Assembly (NCBI RefSeq): GCF_017562075.2
Contig: NC_054084.1
Location: 34,692,499-34,756,498, forward strand
DNA length: 64,000 bases
DNA from: Anopheles merus
Taxonomy: Eukaryota; Arthropoda; Insecta; Diptera; Culicidae
Direction: 5' to 3'
A program made the position numbers and the translations under genes. Shown here in pieces: positions 48,478-60,790 of the stretch; the stretch's first letter is position 1, and every line of letters starts with the position of its first letter. The notes beneath the pieces are model-generated. The model was not told the origin of the DNA. It saw only the letters and a program-made list of their open reading frames with translations, and searched no databases.

Positions 48478-50628
48478 TTATGCTGCGGTTGCCGATGCGG
48501 ATGAGGCTTTGACACAGATACTGTGTGCGCTAGCGGCGCAGAGGAAACCACAAAGCGCAAGAGTCGATTGATACACAAGAGGAACTCTAGAGCCCTCCAA
48601 AAACCTAAAAAAAGAGGCCCAGGAAGTGAAAGCCTGAAACTGGTATTGCACAGTGAGGCTTTAGTGTGTCACATACCGGCAGAGATACTACACACACAAA
48701 AGGGCATCAATCAGATGTGCACGGTTGTGTGGGGAGCATCAGCATACCCCCTCCTGCTTTTGGGTGGAATGTATCTCCTGGATGTCTTTGGATGATGGGG
48801 ACACACAGCACAACACAATTGGACACGATTTTCCGTTACTTTCCGTCGACCCAATTTGCATGGCCCGGAAGTGGCGGCGTGGATAATGTCCCAGTTTGAA
48901 CTGAGCCGAAGCAGTTTCCTTTTCGACAGCAGTTTAGATAAACACACATAGAAAGCACCGCATTAAGATATGCTGGAAACTTTTCATCGCCCTCATTTCC
49001 TAACCGTTGACAAACCAATTAGGCGAAGCTTTGCGGGCGCTAGAACGAAACATCTAACACACGGCTGGTGAGAAATTGGACAAAGTTCTAGCAGCTGGCA
49101 GAGTTTCTGTTGGGGGGAAAGTTCAAGTTCTGAGCGTAACAAAGTATAAAAAAGCAGCACTTTTGTACTCTGTCCCTCATCCAGATAATTTCGTACGGTC
49201 TGGTGAGTTTGTTGTTTTGTTTTTCAGGCCGGTGGGGGAAAAGTCACAACCGGAAGGAATACCCCCGTCAGTTCCAGGCAGGTGTGAGAGATACATTGCC
49301 ACACGCTGTTGTCCCCCGGCGGATGTGTGGAAATATTTGTCCTTCTTTCTCCTCTGCTCGCCTGTTCCTCTGGCTATGTTTTTTCTACCCCACTTCAGTT
49401 CATAATGCTGTGCAAACAAAGATACCGGGGCCGCAACATGGATATGAAGAACAAGCCGCCAGACAGACAGACAAGCGGTAGTAGGGAAACATCTGCCCAC
49501 CACCGTCGTATCGTGTCATGTGGCACACCGTGGAATATGCGGACACTTGGCAGCTTGGGTGCGGGAGGAGCAGGTCGTCACTGCCGGCAGAGGATGGCGA
49601 TGGGAAAAGACAGCAAACAAAAACGGTAAAAAAAACCTAGGGAACAAGCTGAAAGTTCTTCCTATGCGTCGTTCTGCTCCTTCTCGCGTCGTCTGCTTAG
49701 TTCCCACACTGTTCGTCCCTCCGTGCTTCCTGGAAGCTTAATTTTATGGAGCGCGAGTTTGGACATTTAACGCCTCGGCTATCAGGATCTTTGCCGTAAT
49801 CTTGGTTGACGCCAGCAAGGTTGGTTTTCGGTGTTTGAAACGGTACGGTAGGCACAAATTAGCATCAGCCAGAGAGGTTAGGGAGCTGTCCGCACGGCCT
49901 TGAAAAGGCATTATCACGCTCAAAACCTTACCGGATAAGCCGGTTGCCGTTTTAGGAAGAGCTTAAAATGCCTCTAAAGGACTCTTTTATTCTGTTTTCG
50001 TTAGACGAACAAGCACAAATTCTTGTGGCAGTGCTCATTTCTCTCTTTCTTATCGGTTTGTCGACTCGAGCCGGGTTTTTTTTTGTTGACACACTTCCGT
50101 CATCGCGCGAATGAGAAGTCTCCGTTTGGCTAATGTCCACGCAAGCTTGAGGATTGCTCAAGAACTCGTGGTAGGGAAGGTTTGAGAGCAAATTAAACGA
50201 AAATTTGCTAAACATCATCGGCTCGTCAACGACCGTAGGTCGTCTACGACGCGATTCCGAACATCATCAGCTTCAGTGTGTGTGTGTGGTTGGGCGAATT
50301 TTTTGGCACGCGTCACACCAAACAGGCCGGTCCGTCAGAGTTTGAGATTTATGAAAAATGAAGAAACACACGATTTGCGTTTAAAGTCCACACGACGACG
50401 AGGTCGCGTGCCCCCTCCGCGCGCCCTGTCTTCTTAATGGACTGGGCCAGGGCGCATCATCTTCATCCTCGAGTTCGTCATTAGGCGAGTTAATTGCGTG
50501 TACGATGCGCACAGCGATTAACGAACACTAGCGGGGTGTACGAATCAAGTAAGTAAAAAAGCTGGCAAACACAGCACATTCCCCTAAACGGTGAAGAAAG
50601 TCCTTCGTCCGTTGTTGAACAGCCTTAC

Positions 50629-50838
50629 CTCGATTCGTCCACCGGGATGATGATGGTGATGGTGCAGCTGGTTGTTGTTGCCATTGGCCGCACTGTTGTT
50701 GCCGGTCGCACTTATGCTGCTTGTTATGTTATTGCCATTGTTGTTGGCATTGTTGTTGTTGTTGTTGTTGTTGCTGTTGCTGCTATTCGTCATGGAGCTT
50801 CGGCTCCCGGGCAGATCGCGCCACCGTAGCACCCCCAT
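50629..50838 (-). CDS. Rapgap1: Rapgap1 proposed first coding exon with poly-Asn and poly-His
   Basis: ATG at 50838 (context GTGATGG) opens MGVLRWRDLPGSRSSMTNSS, followed by an Asn-rich stretch and a six-His run. It ends PGGRIE at a donor GAATCGAG|GTAAGGCT in phase 0. That phase fits the exons at 42497-42628, 32990-33034 and 17645. The same frame stays open upstream to a TAG near 50960 (including the protein-like IENTVAFQSEGGERRWVRQA), so a longer start on another exon is possible. The Met at 50823-50821 region (SSMTN) is an alternative. With this exon the whole protein would be 985 residues. Ser/Asn/His runs of this kind are common at fly and mosquito signalling-protein termini. Confidence 0.6.
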
Positions 50839-53800
50839 CACAGCCTGTCGCACCCAACGGCGCTCGCCGCCCTCACTTTGGAAGGCCACCGTGTTTTCGA
50901 TCGGGGGGCGCGTGGTGTGGCGCGTGGTTTTTTTTCTCTTGGGTTGGGCTCTGTACTTCTAAATGCGTCCCCGTTTTACGCACATTGGATCGAGCAATCA
51001 AAATGATTTTTGATCTCCTTTTTTTCTTGAATAGATCACTTCAAAGCTCGATTAAAAATTGCACTTGAAAATTGGAAGTCGTGATCCAAAAAAACAAAAT
51101 TAAATTGATCTCGCGCAAAGGTTACAGCGTAAGTATGCGTTGAGGGGGTTTTTTCACTCTTTTTTTCACTTTTAAGCACTTTTAAGAACACACCTTGAGA
51201 ACTACTGTGCCAGCTCTCCCAAGCCTCAATTTCCTGAAGGTTTACTACCCTCTCCCATTCACTGCGACGAAGGCGAAGGTTCAATCAACACCACTGGACA
51301 TATTTGAATTCGTCTCAAAGACTTTACCACACCAAATTCAAACACACAAAAAGCACACTTTTAGAGCACGAAAAAACACCTAAAAAATCATACAAAGCAG
51401 AGGGAGGAATGGAATCAATTTCGATGTAATTACGCATTCATTGCCATCGAGATTGGGCCGTGTTGGGTGTCTTTGCGTGTGTGCGTTTGGGTTCTTTCAT
51501 CATTCAAATGCGCTCTCAAACACTTAACCTCAAATGTAATGCCACTCGAGACACACAGCAACGACAGCAACAACAAAAAAAAAACGCACCGGAAGGTCAA
51601 CGTTAAGAGGGTTTTGAAGTTGTTACACCAGAAAACAATTGCCGAATCTCACATTTACACTAGATTGCTCATCCACACAGACACAATTCAGTTCTAACAC
51701 TTTGAACAAGGAGAGCACACAGAAGAAAAAAGACTATGCTTCCCCAGGCATTCTCCACTCAGTCAGTCTCGTGTTGTCTCGCGTCTGTCCATTAAGCGAA
51801 CATCTATTTACAGAGCCCGAGGAGCAGAGGAAGGTTTGTGGAGGACCATCCAGGATTCCAGTGCAGCAGCAGCGGACGGGCGGAGGCAAATCGAACGATG
51901 ACTCATCGCCTAGGCTCAGGTCGGAATCCTGCAGGGGTTTTCTCTCCCCTTCGGCGAAGCAATCCATCGCAACCCAACGTATGCCGCCCCCGGGGGCAAG
52001 AAGGGAGAAGGATCAACCCACCGAAGTCTGTACACAGGGAGTTCGCTTTCCCTTTCGGCGTCGAAACAGGGGTGTGTGTGTGTGTGCGTTTGTGTCTGTT
52101 TATAAGGAGACTTTTGCTTTCGCTGCAAAAACTGCTCTGTTTGCTGGTAAATGTTTGCCCGTGCGAAATGCACGTTGACTCTTGCGCCAATGTAAACCTG
52201 ACTTTCACACTGTTTTCGGACGGAGCCGCCGGTCGTGCGATGGGTGTGTGTGATTTGCTGGCTGGCTCGAATCATATACGCCCCGGTTGCGCCCCTGACT
52301 GCCTGATAAGCAGCGCCAACAAACGCCAACATGAAGTCATTCGGAGGAGCGCAAAACAACGCGCGACACTTTCACTCAAGACGCACGTGTTTTAATGTAA
52401 ACCTCTTCGGTGTTGCTCATCAATTAATCACTGTATTAAATGTGTTGCGCACAGTTTGCAAGATAGGTTGTGTTGTTAAAAGGTAATTTTCGCCGGAGCA
52501 ATTCGTCCAAAATTTCGCCAACAAATTCACCGAAAAAAACCCTCTCAAAGCTTTCCCAACAAATTAATGACTATCCTTTTGTTGGAATTTCGGCCAACCA
52601 ACACAGTGGACGGAATGGCTTCAACGCGAGAAACACACATATGACCGGCACACCGGGACCGGTTGACACACTGACCACATCGTCAACATCATTGTTCAGC
52701 ATCATTATCTTCCCTAACGACAAATATTAATCACTGGTCCACTTTTTCCACAGTCTACCTCTTTCAAGCCAACAAACACAAAAGACCGCATCCATTAGGG
52801 AAGCGGTTGGTTTCGGGCGCAACAAATGACTCTCTGCAGCTTTGTAACAGGACAGGTGAACACAACAGGTTGGAGTTTGTGAGCTGTGGCGCAGGAAGAA
52901 AAAAGGTCGTGATCTTGGACGTTGAAAAAGCGTTCAGCGCAAAGAAGTTGCCGCCGAAGAAGAAAGAAGCAAACGTGCCTCAACCCACCCGTGCCTCAAA
53001 AAAAGCCCCACTTGACGGACAATCACTTTCAATTACACTTTCTTCTCGGGCGTGTGTCTCCGCTGGCTGTCTGCTGACTCTACGCACGCAAAAGTGCCGT
53101 TCGCTTCCAGACGAACGATGGACACGTTTTTAAACCTTTATGTGTGGCTCGTGGTTCTCATTAGCCACGCCAACATGTTGCAGAGTTGTTGTTGTTGTTG
53201 GTCTCTTCAACCCGGCCGCAGCAAACTGTTGTTTAATTTTCAGCTGTTTTGCTGTAGCGGGGGTTGGATTATTGCGGATGCTGTATTAGACGCAAGACAA
53301 AGTCGAAACACACATACAGACACACACACGGAAAAAAACGTGTTCTACCAACATCACACACACACATAGGGCACACCAACAGCCACGAATATTATTTGCA
53401 CCACGTTTTTTTTGTCTGAGCGCCGCCTCACACACGTTTGTGTGGCAGCGACAAACAGAGTAAAACAAAAATACACACCACAAGATCACAAGAAGGCAAG
53501 GCAATGCAAGCAAGGGAAGAAGTGCGGCTAAGGGGTGGTTGCACTATCTCAACTCGCGACTGATCGCCTACCCTTGTTTGCTGCTGCTGCTGCGCTTTGC
53601 ATGAACGCGTAAAAATAACACACTGGGACAATGCACGCACGGCACGCACGCACGCAACGCAACCGAGAGATACACACCACAAGACGCACACGTTTTTTGT
53701 GTGTTGCCTTTTGCTTTTGCTCGGTCGATCGCCAACACGACGACGGGACGCGCAAAACGGTTAGAAGCACACACGCGAAGCACGTCCGCACGCTTTAGGG

Positions 53801-53925
53801 GATGAAAGAGAATTGAGCAGCAGAGAGTTACGGTGCTGGTGCTGTTGCTGCTGCTCGTGAGCTGGCCCTATCGCCTGTGTTAGGCTCATGGTACGCGCGA
53901 TGGCACAGTGGGCGAATGTGTGCAC
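50839..53925 (-). other. Upstream flank of the proposed Rapgap1 first exon
   Basis: The part near 50.84-50.96 kb is probably 5' UTR or more coding sequence in the same frame. Beyond that no gene is recognised. CA repeats occur at 53310-53370. On the minus strand a short ORF starting MSLTQAIGPAHEQQQQ (from about 53890) and another, MQSAAAAANKG before a weak donor GTAGGC near 53571, look like chance low-complexity frames. Confidence 0.45.
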
Positions 53926-53929
53926 ATTG

Positions 53930-54900
53930 TGTGGAAAAGATAGTGTTTTTGTGATAAGGGTCTAGTTTTTGGATTGCATTTTCATTTGTGGAATAGGTTA
54001 TAAATGTAATTAATGAATAAATTTCATAAACACTACATAAATATTAAACACATTGTTGTGCCATTTTAAACATTTTTTATTCAAACAAACGCATCTAGAC
54101 AGTAATTAGAAAAAAAAATTAACAAGACAAAATGTCTTTCTGGAATTGAAATGATATAATACAAATGAAATAATCCACATAACAACAAAACTATTTTTTT
54201 TTAATTAAATCTTTTTATTTAAGGAATTAAGGCTCCAAAGACTCTCAAATGATGTTTGAATTTAATATTACCAGTTTACTGCTAGCTAGTCTACTCCTTT
54301 TAACCAACAGTTGCAACTTAACCTATTTTAATTTCATAGTTATCTGTTTTCAGTTTTCAATGTTATAATAAATCAATTTTCAATTATTGTTTACGAACTG
54401 TTTTTCAACAGCTGTCACATATTTCTGACAGCTTTGTATTGTGCTGTAACAACACGATCGTTTGCGATCGTTTAATCATGCTGTTTACAGTGGAAAATGA
54501 CTTGAAATACAGGGTAATGTACGTTTCGATGTTTTGCAGTATTGTATGGTAGATTACTTATACTTTTATCAATTGTACTAATAATTAAAATATTTAAAAC
54601 AATAATTCAAGCTAAAAATCTTAAATAAAAGTTATCGAAAGTTGTAAGTAATTATTTTACATGTATGGTAATGTTTTTTTTTTAATTTTTATGACAGAGA
54701 AGTTTCTTACAACTTGAATAATTTATTTTTTTTGACTTCATACTATATTCACATACTCACATACTATATTTTAATTTTTATTAATTTATCTTATTACCAA
54801 AATTACAAACTATCTAAACTTATTCTTCTGCTAATTGTATTTAATTTAAAAGTGTCACAAAACTGACATACTATAATATAAAATCCTAGTCCATAGTGCA
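53930..54900. other. AT-rich block of about 1 kb
   Basis: Base composition shifts sharply to A+T compared with both flanks. No ORF is present. A small inverted repeat (agctgtca/tgacagct) lies at 54410-54433. It may be an old transposon remnant or a conserved AT-rich spacer; no terminal repeats were identified. Confidence 0.5.
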
Positions 54901-56617
54901 TTCGACCATGCTCACCGATTCAGCTCTCCGGTTTCCTCTCGCTAAACCCTTTGCCTCTCTCTCGCACAACAAGACGGTTTGAGAGAGAAGGTAACTGAAG
55001 TACACACAGGTTCGAAATCAATTCGAATGCTTTTACAATAATTCACCCAAAACAGCCCCTTCCACCCTCAACCGTGGACAGTGGAAATACAAATTGGCGC
55101 AGTTCAAATTAATCCACCGATCCGGTACTTCAATGCCAAATCGTAACACTGCACAAAAACACCACCACGGAGAGCGCTCTGGTAAATAGTTAATTCTCTG
55201 CAGAGAGTTTCCACTTGTCTCTCGGGTCTACGGGTGCGGTGCGGTGAGGATGAAGCAGGCGAGCAGAAGAGTTTGTTTGTATGGATGACCGGCTTTAGCG
55301 TTAGCTAATGCACGTAGCACTGGGTGCAGCAGCAGCAGTGGCAGCCTATGCGATGCACTTTACTCTTGCACAATCTTCTCTCTTCCTTCCTCCCCAACAG
55401 CAACATCCTGCCGGAGGGTAATTTTCACCCCCATGACTGTGTGTTTCAAGCGCGCTGCTGCTGTCGAAAAACGCGGCGGCCGGTAAATACGCGACACGAG
55501 AGCTACGCGCGAAACGGGACCGAAACGTGTCGACAGCAATGCCAATATGTTGTGCACCTCACACTCTTTGAAGCGTTCTTTTCCTTTCCTTTTCCTTTCT
55601 TTGCTGCACAACATTCCCATTCAAAACCGTTCCCGAAAAACCACTTGCTTGCTTGGGGAGGGTGGTTCTGCGCAAAGGTGTGCACTGTTCGCGCGGGAAA
55701 CTTTCGTCCTGCAGTGCGTTCTTCACATACCGCCAGCCAGGCGCAAACGGAGCACAAGGAAGGAGATTAATGTACTTCAATTCATTCCATAAAAAAAAAC
55801 CAACCACAGCACAGATGGATGGTTTGCAATGTGAATGCATGCCCGGTCGGTTCCCTTGTCCGTCAAGGTACGCGTCTCACAGGGAACAGGCCGGAACATG
55901 TGGCCACAGCAAAGCAATCCCTCAGCCACATGATCGAAGAAGCCTTTTGCTAATGACAGGCGTATTATTTCCCTCTCCCTGCACACAAACACACACACAC
56001 ATGCACAATCGACACAGGCCGGATATACGTGCGGTGTGTCCGGGTCCTCGTGTGATGGCATCACACCAGTAGTAGAGTCTGAAGGCACATTGCACACTGC
56101 CGCCGGATAGGGGGGGCCCCGTAGGCGCGTTGTCTCGCCGGAAGAGTTTGCGGCAGAGGAGCGCGCGCAGGAACGAAAGTACATAAAGTGAATGAATTAT
56201 TGAAATGAAGCTCCACCGACACACACACACACACACGCCGAGTGGTATGCAAAATGAGGTGTAGAAAGACGTCACGTACTCGGGGGAGGCAGAGGTGGTA
56301 CGCAAAAACGGCGACATATGTACACCCACCGGGATGGGAAGGCATGCTTGTGTGTCGGTCGTGCGAGCGCGTCATACAGCCGACGGGATGCATCCATTTC
56401 CGGAGAAATGTGACATAGTGTACTGGCCGCGAAAACGGGAACCCAAACCCGGCGGAAGGAATTGGGCATGACGGCAACGAGCGGTTTAGCCAAGCTTTAT
56501 CTGATAACCTTATATTATTGCACACCTCTTCCTGCAGGAAACAGGATTGAGCGACTCGGTTGTGGAGGAAGGAGTACATCAAGTTGTTGGGCAACCAGGA
56601 ATGATTTAGCAACTTAC

Positions 56618-56732
56618 CCACGGAGGTAAATTATTCAGCTTGGCACAACTACTACTACTAGCGTAGATAGGCTAGACAACTTCGTTTTTGTAGACGACTT
56701 CCTATTACCCCTCGCAATAACTTTGACTCACC
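56618..56732 (-). other. Possible untranslated 5' exon of Rapgap1
   Basis: It lies between an acceptor-like TCTATTCTTGCAG and the donor CCTCCGTGG|GTAAGTTGC. All three frames have stops, so it would be 5' UTR. The acceptor word is also a good donor (CAG|GTGAGT), so the exon might instead end there. Confidence 0.25.
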
Positions 56733-59700
56733 TGCAAGAATAGAGAGAAAAAAAGACATAAAACATTAATTTAGAATTCATTCTTGTGGTACATCAAAAA
56801 ACAGCACACAGCAACTCAAATAAAAACCATCTTCAGGTTGAAGCTTTTGTTTAATAATTCATAGAGGCCTTTAGCGAAGCGCATAAAGGTGGTGAATGAT
56901 GAATCATCGATCAGTAGTAGTAGTAGTCACCGTCAGACGGGTGGGGATTTAAAAAAAACAAACGAACCGTCCAGCCGGGCCGCACTCTTTGCTAATCTTT
57001 TCCTTGACTATAACTCATGCGAATAAACGGTTCTCCGTTCTAAACACACCGCGCGCTACGCTACCCCTCCAGAAAAGGAAAGACAGCTGTCAAACTGTGA
57101 GCAACAACGAAACGGTCGGAATAATGTGAAAGCAACGACGCTCACCGTGGACGCGTGCAGTAGTGTGCAGGAGTTTTTGAAACCGCGTACGCGAATCATT
57201 CATCACCAGACACTGGCTGACTGCGGTGGTGGTGGAGTGTGTGAGTGGTGGAAGACACAGCACACACCAAAACGTCCAAGGTGTGGTACACGGCGGCTTG
57301 GTCTTACTGTGTGCCTGCGAGCAGGCTTTGAAGTGAAGCAATTCGTGATGACGTGGGGACGGGGTCCTCCTGGTTGACTCTTGGCGGGGAGGAAGAAAAT
57401 CAAATAAAAGTATAACCCCTTTTGCCAGGGAGTCGCACAGACGGCGGCTTGGTATTACAATCTGGTGGGCGAGACATGTACGAAAGACATGTTAGAGGGA
57501 TCTCTCATACGAGTTCTGAAGTTGGTTTTCGAAAACTGTCCCATTCTTCCCCGCAGGAGACAACAACACAATAGCGTCTGGGACACATGCTGACGCACTT
57601 CTATAGAGCATGTTGCAAAATCTCTTCCGTTAATCTAAAACTCAAAAATGACAAAGGGCAATTTTAAGCACACATATACACACTCTATCCGAAAGTGGTA
57701 ATCTACCCAGCTCATGGCCGAGAAATTGAAGATCCGGAGCGATAATCCATTCTATTCCCGAGGTGTGTATGCTCTACCAGGGAAATAAAAGGCAGGCGAC
57801 AGTGTCCACCGTTGTACTGCGAGTAAGATACTAATCTTTGTTTGTTTGAAGAACATCTACGCACAAGCAACATGTAGAGAGTGGTTTGCTTTTGGGGTGG
57901 AAAGTACACGTGCTGGGAGATTGGAATACACCAACTACGGGGCGGCATAGGGACATCTAGAAGCAGAAACACGTCCAAAGACAACAAACAACGATGAGCC
58001 GCACGGGGTTCCGAGATGTACAGAGGGAAGAGGTTGGTGAGAATTAGGTTCCAATTTTTATGACCCAACCTAACTCCCAAAAAGAGTTATCTTGCGGGAG
58101 CTCTTTGAGACTCCGACATTGGGGGAAGTGTACAAACATGGTTCCGCGATAGTTCCGCGTTCCGCATCTCCCTCTCCGAAACATTCCGAAATGACGCAAG
58201 CGTTTCGTTGTCAACTTTGCCCTCTTGCCCAAACTCCAATGGCGCCTGTGTTCTAAATTCCAAAACTCACCGAAGGAACTGTGCCATCCGAACTGTGCTG
58301 CAGAACGTGCGATGTGTGTGATGAGCGGCAAATGTGAAACACGTTCCACACGATGAGGACCGTTTGGAAGTCCGTGGCGTGTTGTTCGGGCTTAAAAATA
58401 GCTCGTCCGCTTTGGAGCAGCAAAATCATCACGAAGCACGGGCTGTGTGTCTTCCCATCCCGGGTACTTTGGATGCAACGATCTCGCGATTTCGTGAAGC
58501 AGTTAAAAGCGATGGGGTGGTCCTATTGCGAAACGACGTGCCGGCTCTGTATCGCTTCTGACAAGCCACTCGAGAACCTTGCGACGGCGCAATAACAGAA
58601 GGGGTGCGCCCTCCAGCAGCAAACATGTCCTCAATACGTGTGATTTAAGTGAAGTAGATCTTCTAAACTGGAAAAAAAGCTTCAACCCACTTCGTGGCGC
58701 GAGCGTCGCTCGATCGACAACGGCTGGTGAGCGCGGTCGCGCGCTCGCTCCAAGTTGCTATATTTACTTCCAATTTACGGCGCGTCGTGAATCATCGACC
58801 GTCAACTGACATCGATTATTTTAATTAAAAAGTTTCAAATGGTTGGGGTTTGGGCACCATCCCGAAGTGTGTCTAGACGCCTATATGAGGGGGGAACGAA
58901 CCAAGTTGACCGCTTCGGTAGAGCTCGTGCCCCGGATGACTAGAACCGCCAGTTGTTTGGAGTTGGGTACGGGGAGAAGCCGTCATCGTTGCCACTCTTG
59001 TGGTGGGGAACAGAAGGGATCAAATATCGGACAAATGAATCATCACAGCAGGTCCCGGGGCTCCAGCAGCGGACCAGATGACACCGGCCAACGCAACGCC
59101 ACCTGTACACCGGGGGTTTGTCGTTGTGCGACTTCTATTTCTAACAAGCCACTTCTGTCCTCTCTCCCTGATAGATGACCTGTTGGAGATCAGGTTTCGA
59201 TCCTGCTTTTTGTTGTTGCGGCGCCATCGGAAGTGGATGGATCCTGATATCTTCACCAGCTTAGCGTGGTATAATCTTCGTTATTGTAATAAACGTTTAT
59301 TTTTACCTTCGAACCCGTACAATGGCCATTGGGAGGTGGTTTCATGTGGCCCTTTTTTCACTAGCAGAGTGTCCGGTTTGGTAATCCAACACTTTGTGCA
59401 AGATTTTCTTAAGAGTTTGGCATCGCGGTTTGGAGCGATAGACAACAGTAAAGTAATGGCTTCATCCGGTGTTTGTTTTGCATTGTTGAAGGTTGTGGTG
59501 CTCTTATTGGACAATTGACGGTAAAATGCAATGTTTAATGCTGGTGATAAATTCTATTAAATACCTGACAACCTTGAGGGTATTGATGCCTAGACCTATG
59601 AGTCTTTACTCGTCAAAAGATTTTCAAGCAAATTGAAATTTAATATATAAAACATACAATAATGATTCCTTCACATGTTGTTGAACTTTAATTGATATCT

Positions 59701-59881
59701 CTATTGATCCTCTTATAATCGATGCTTTCTAGAGGTGTGAACACTTACATCAAGTGCTCTCCATACTCCACATTTGCACCAATTTCGATCGTCCAAACCT
59801 CAGCGGCCGGCCGCCAATTGATACATACACTCTAAAGTAGCAAAGGAAACTTCAATAACAACAACCAAAACCCCAACCATA

Positions 59882-59884
<3 letters not shown>

Positions 59885-59924
<40 letters not shown>
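59885..59924. repeat. CT/GA microsatellite
   Basis: About 20 uninterrupted CT units. GA repeats of this length bind GAGA factor in flies and often lie near promoters. Confidence 0.95.
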
Positions 59925-59927
<3 letters not shown>

Positions 59928-60654
59928 GCTAGAGGCCGCTAGCATCTGGCCACCTCCCCAAAACTACACCGGAAGCTAACGAGGAAGTATGCGCACCGAA
60001 AAATTGTGTTTTGCAAATGCGCCAGGCCCGGGCCCGCTTTCTTTCACGCGGGGGCTTGGGGGGGTTTAATGTTTTTGTTTCTCTCGGTACATTATGTTCG
60101 CCGTCCGGAGCTAAAATCTACCGTTTCAACCACCGAAAAGTGCTGTTGCACGGCTGGCCAAAAACGGACGGACACGGAAGACGGTTTGGTATGAGTGTGT
60201 ATGTTTTTTTTTTTTGCCGTTCGGTCGTGCTGCTGTTGTATAGGAAAAGTAGCAGCAGCACAATTTATGCAATCAACCACCACCACCACGGCGGAGCACA
60301 CGGCACAGGTGGTTCTCGGTGGATCGGTAAGAAATTATGACGCAAGATTACTTACCGAGACACACACACACACACACACATACACACAGGCCGAACCAAA
60401 CAGGAAAAACCAATTCAACCGATATTGGTGTAATAGCGAGAAAGAGAGAGGGAGAGGTTCGATTTTTCCGTTTTTCCTCGCGCCCCGATTACCATCATCA
60501 TCTTCATGATCGAGGAACGTATCGATGGAAGAGCAGAGAAGCCTTTGTTCAAAGTCAACTTTTAAAGTAAACAGACACATACACACATACCCCAGTCCAG
60601 AGGTTTGTGGCCGATGAAAAGTGGGAAATTGCGGCGGTGGTGCTTCGGGCCAAT

Positions 60655-60790
60655 TCCTCGAAGATTCCAATCAAGATTGGTTCAAGATTACCAACAGTAC
60701 CAACGCCGGGCCCATCGGTTAGGCGATGTAAAACCTTTACCAAGCCCGGTTCCAAAGGTACCAATAGCATCGAAATAGCAAACCAATTTC
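60655..60790. repeat. Decayed short-word repeat
   Basis: Near-copies of the word NTACCAAN recur (attaccaaca, gtaccaacg, ttaccaagc, gtaccaata) together with ttccaa words, as in a degraded satellite of roughly 9-12 bp units. Open frames on both strands here arise from the repeat. Confidence 0.4.

Larger units (their letters stand above)
42629..50628 (-). other. Rapgap1 intron (8.0 kb)
   Basis: No coding exon is recognised. It contains GT repeats (45517-45547), a C18 tract (46583-46600), several CA repeats, a possible plus-strand core promoter at 45614-45644 and a 9-bp triple repeat at 48451-48477. Weak minus-strand donors (for example near 46126 and 49930) have no good exon attached. Confidence 0.6.

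Noticed and set aside
50629..50700. Alternative frame MATTTSCTITIIIPVDESR in the first Rapgap1 exon
   Set aside because: It would not end in phase 0 at the donor. The Asn/His frame does, and it is open further upstream with protein-like sequence.
55324..56072. Overlapping plus-strand frames of 148 and 139 codons
   Set aside because: Two long frames in different phases over the same DNA with Cys/His-rich random content point to chance.
59185..59210. B-box-like ggtttcgatcctg as a tRNA gene
   Set aside because: It has an extra T and no A box at the right distance upstream, and no cloverleaf is possible by eye.
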